NCBI GenBank assembly: GCA_031267155.1
Contig: JAIRZR010000520.1
Span: 1 to 6,145 of the forward strand
Direction of reading: 5' to 3'
DNA from: Prevotellaceae bacterium
GTDB taxonomy: Bacteria > Bacteroidota > Bacteroidia > Bacteroidales > UBA932
DNA length: 6,145 bases
Shown: positions 5,962 to 6,145 of the stretch, one piece after another
Layout: each line of letters opens with the position of its first letter
How positions within the stretch are numbered: the stretch's first letter is position 1
The notes under the pieces: model-generated
Seen by the model: only the letters and a program-made list of their open reading frames with translations
Told to the model about the DNA's origin: nothing
Databases searched by the model: none
Made by a program: the position numbers and the translations under genes

Positions 5962-6048
5962 ATGGATGCGACAAAAAATCCCGTCAAGGATGAAATATCG
6001 GTAGAAAACAGTCGGAAATCGGTAAGAATCCCGTCAGTCCCCCATTAA
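5962..6048 (+). CDS. Conserved 28-codon micro-ORF in the right repeat (doubtful)
   Basis: An ATG at 5962 opens a 28-residue frame ending in TAA at 6046-6048, beginning MDATKNPVKDEISVEN. The left copy keeps the frame with three synonymous and one Lys/Arg difference but has ATT in place of ATG. The peptide is hydrophilic and has no recognisable domain. The frame is open upstream only to a TGA at 5911-5913. It may be the relic of the end of a longer gene or a chance frame in a non-coding repeat, and I would not annotate it as a gene without expression data. Confidence 0.2.
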   Translation: MDATKNPVKDEISVENSRKSVRIPSVPH

Positions 6049-6072
6049 GCAAGCTCAATGCAAAAAAATAAA

Positions 6073-6081
6073 TAACTTTGC
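6073..6081 (+). promoter_or_regulatory. Putative outward-facing promoter -7 box in the right repeat
   Basis: TAACTTTGC fully matches the Bacteroidota -7 consensus. It is the mirror of 146-154 and would drive transcription rightwards out of the window, through the ACAGGC/GCCTGT hairpin at 6113-6129. No good -33 element is visible at the expected distance. Confidence 0.4.
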
Positions 6082-6145
6082 AGAATCGTTTCGCAGGAAG
6101 ACCGGTAATCCCACAGGCGGAGAGCCTGTCCGTCAGTCAGGTTCC

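Larger units (their letters stand above)
5956..6145 (-). repeat. Right copy of the 190-bp inverted repeat (may continue past the edge)
   Basis: This is the reverse complement of 82-271 with 8 mismatches and no gap. The match runs to the last base of the window, so the repeat could be longer than 190 bp. The 6-bp stem (6113-6118 with 6124-6129) and the -7 box (6073-6081) are both fully conserved. The inner boundary at 5956 is sharp; inside it the sequence no longer resembles the left flank until the direct repeat B. Confidence 0.93.

Noticed and set aside
82..6145. Composite transposon or insertion sequence with the 190-bp repeats as ends
   Set aside because: No transposase or integrase gene, no typical short terminal repeats, and target-site duplications cannot be seen because the right repeat reaches the window edge.
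1..6145. tRNA or rRNA genes
   Set aside because: No cloverleaf or conserved rRNA segments were recognised on either strand; the 1-81 and 316-410 stretches show nothing I can name.

Overview
The window most likely comes from a member of the Bacteroidota, probably Bacteroidales. The evidence is the -7 boxes of the TAnnTTTG(C) type (146-154 minus, 411-419 plus, 6073-6081 plus), AT-rich start-codon contexts with no Shine-Dalgarno sequence before any of the four genes, and the gene content (exported GH29 enzymes, an excisionase-like helix-turn-helix protein). This assignment is inferred from these features alone.

Layout: 1-81 shows nothing recognisable. A 190-bp repeat (82-271) is followed at once by a short second repeat (272-315). 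A promoter at 411-419 and a leader of about 125 nt containing a 12-bp palindrome (495-506) precede four same-strand genes. These are a Sec-exported GH29 alpha-L-fucosidase-family enzyme (552-2162), an exported nitrilase-superfamily amidohydrolase with an N-terminal beta-rich domain (2165-3568, 2 bp later), a cytoplasmic fusion of an excisionase-type HTH to an RNA polymerase alpha C-terminal domain (3595-4167, 26 bp later), and a second, divergent GH29-like enzyme with a twin-arginine signal (4192-5760, 24 bp later). The close spacing suggests one transcription unit. A large imperfect palindrome (5781-5877) follows and may end it. Then come the second short repeat (5873-5920) and an inverted, about 96% identical copy of the 190-bp repeat (5956-6145), which runs to the window edge.

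How the genes may work together: two different glycosidases and one C-N hydrolase, all predicted to leave the cytoplasm, look like a small catabolic set for a fucosylated or related glycoconjugate that also carries an amide bond. The HTH-alphaCTD protein is the only likely regulator. No SusC/SusD pair, sulfatase, transposase or integrase is present in the window. The points most worth a second look are the HTH-alphaCTD fusion inside a carbohydrate operon, the long inverted repeats enclosing the whole set with outward-facing promoter boxes, and the changed glycone-pocket residues in both GH29 enzymes.
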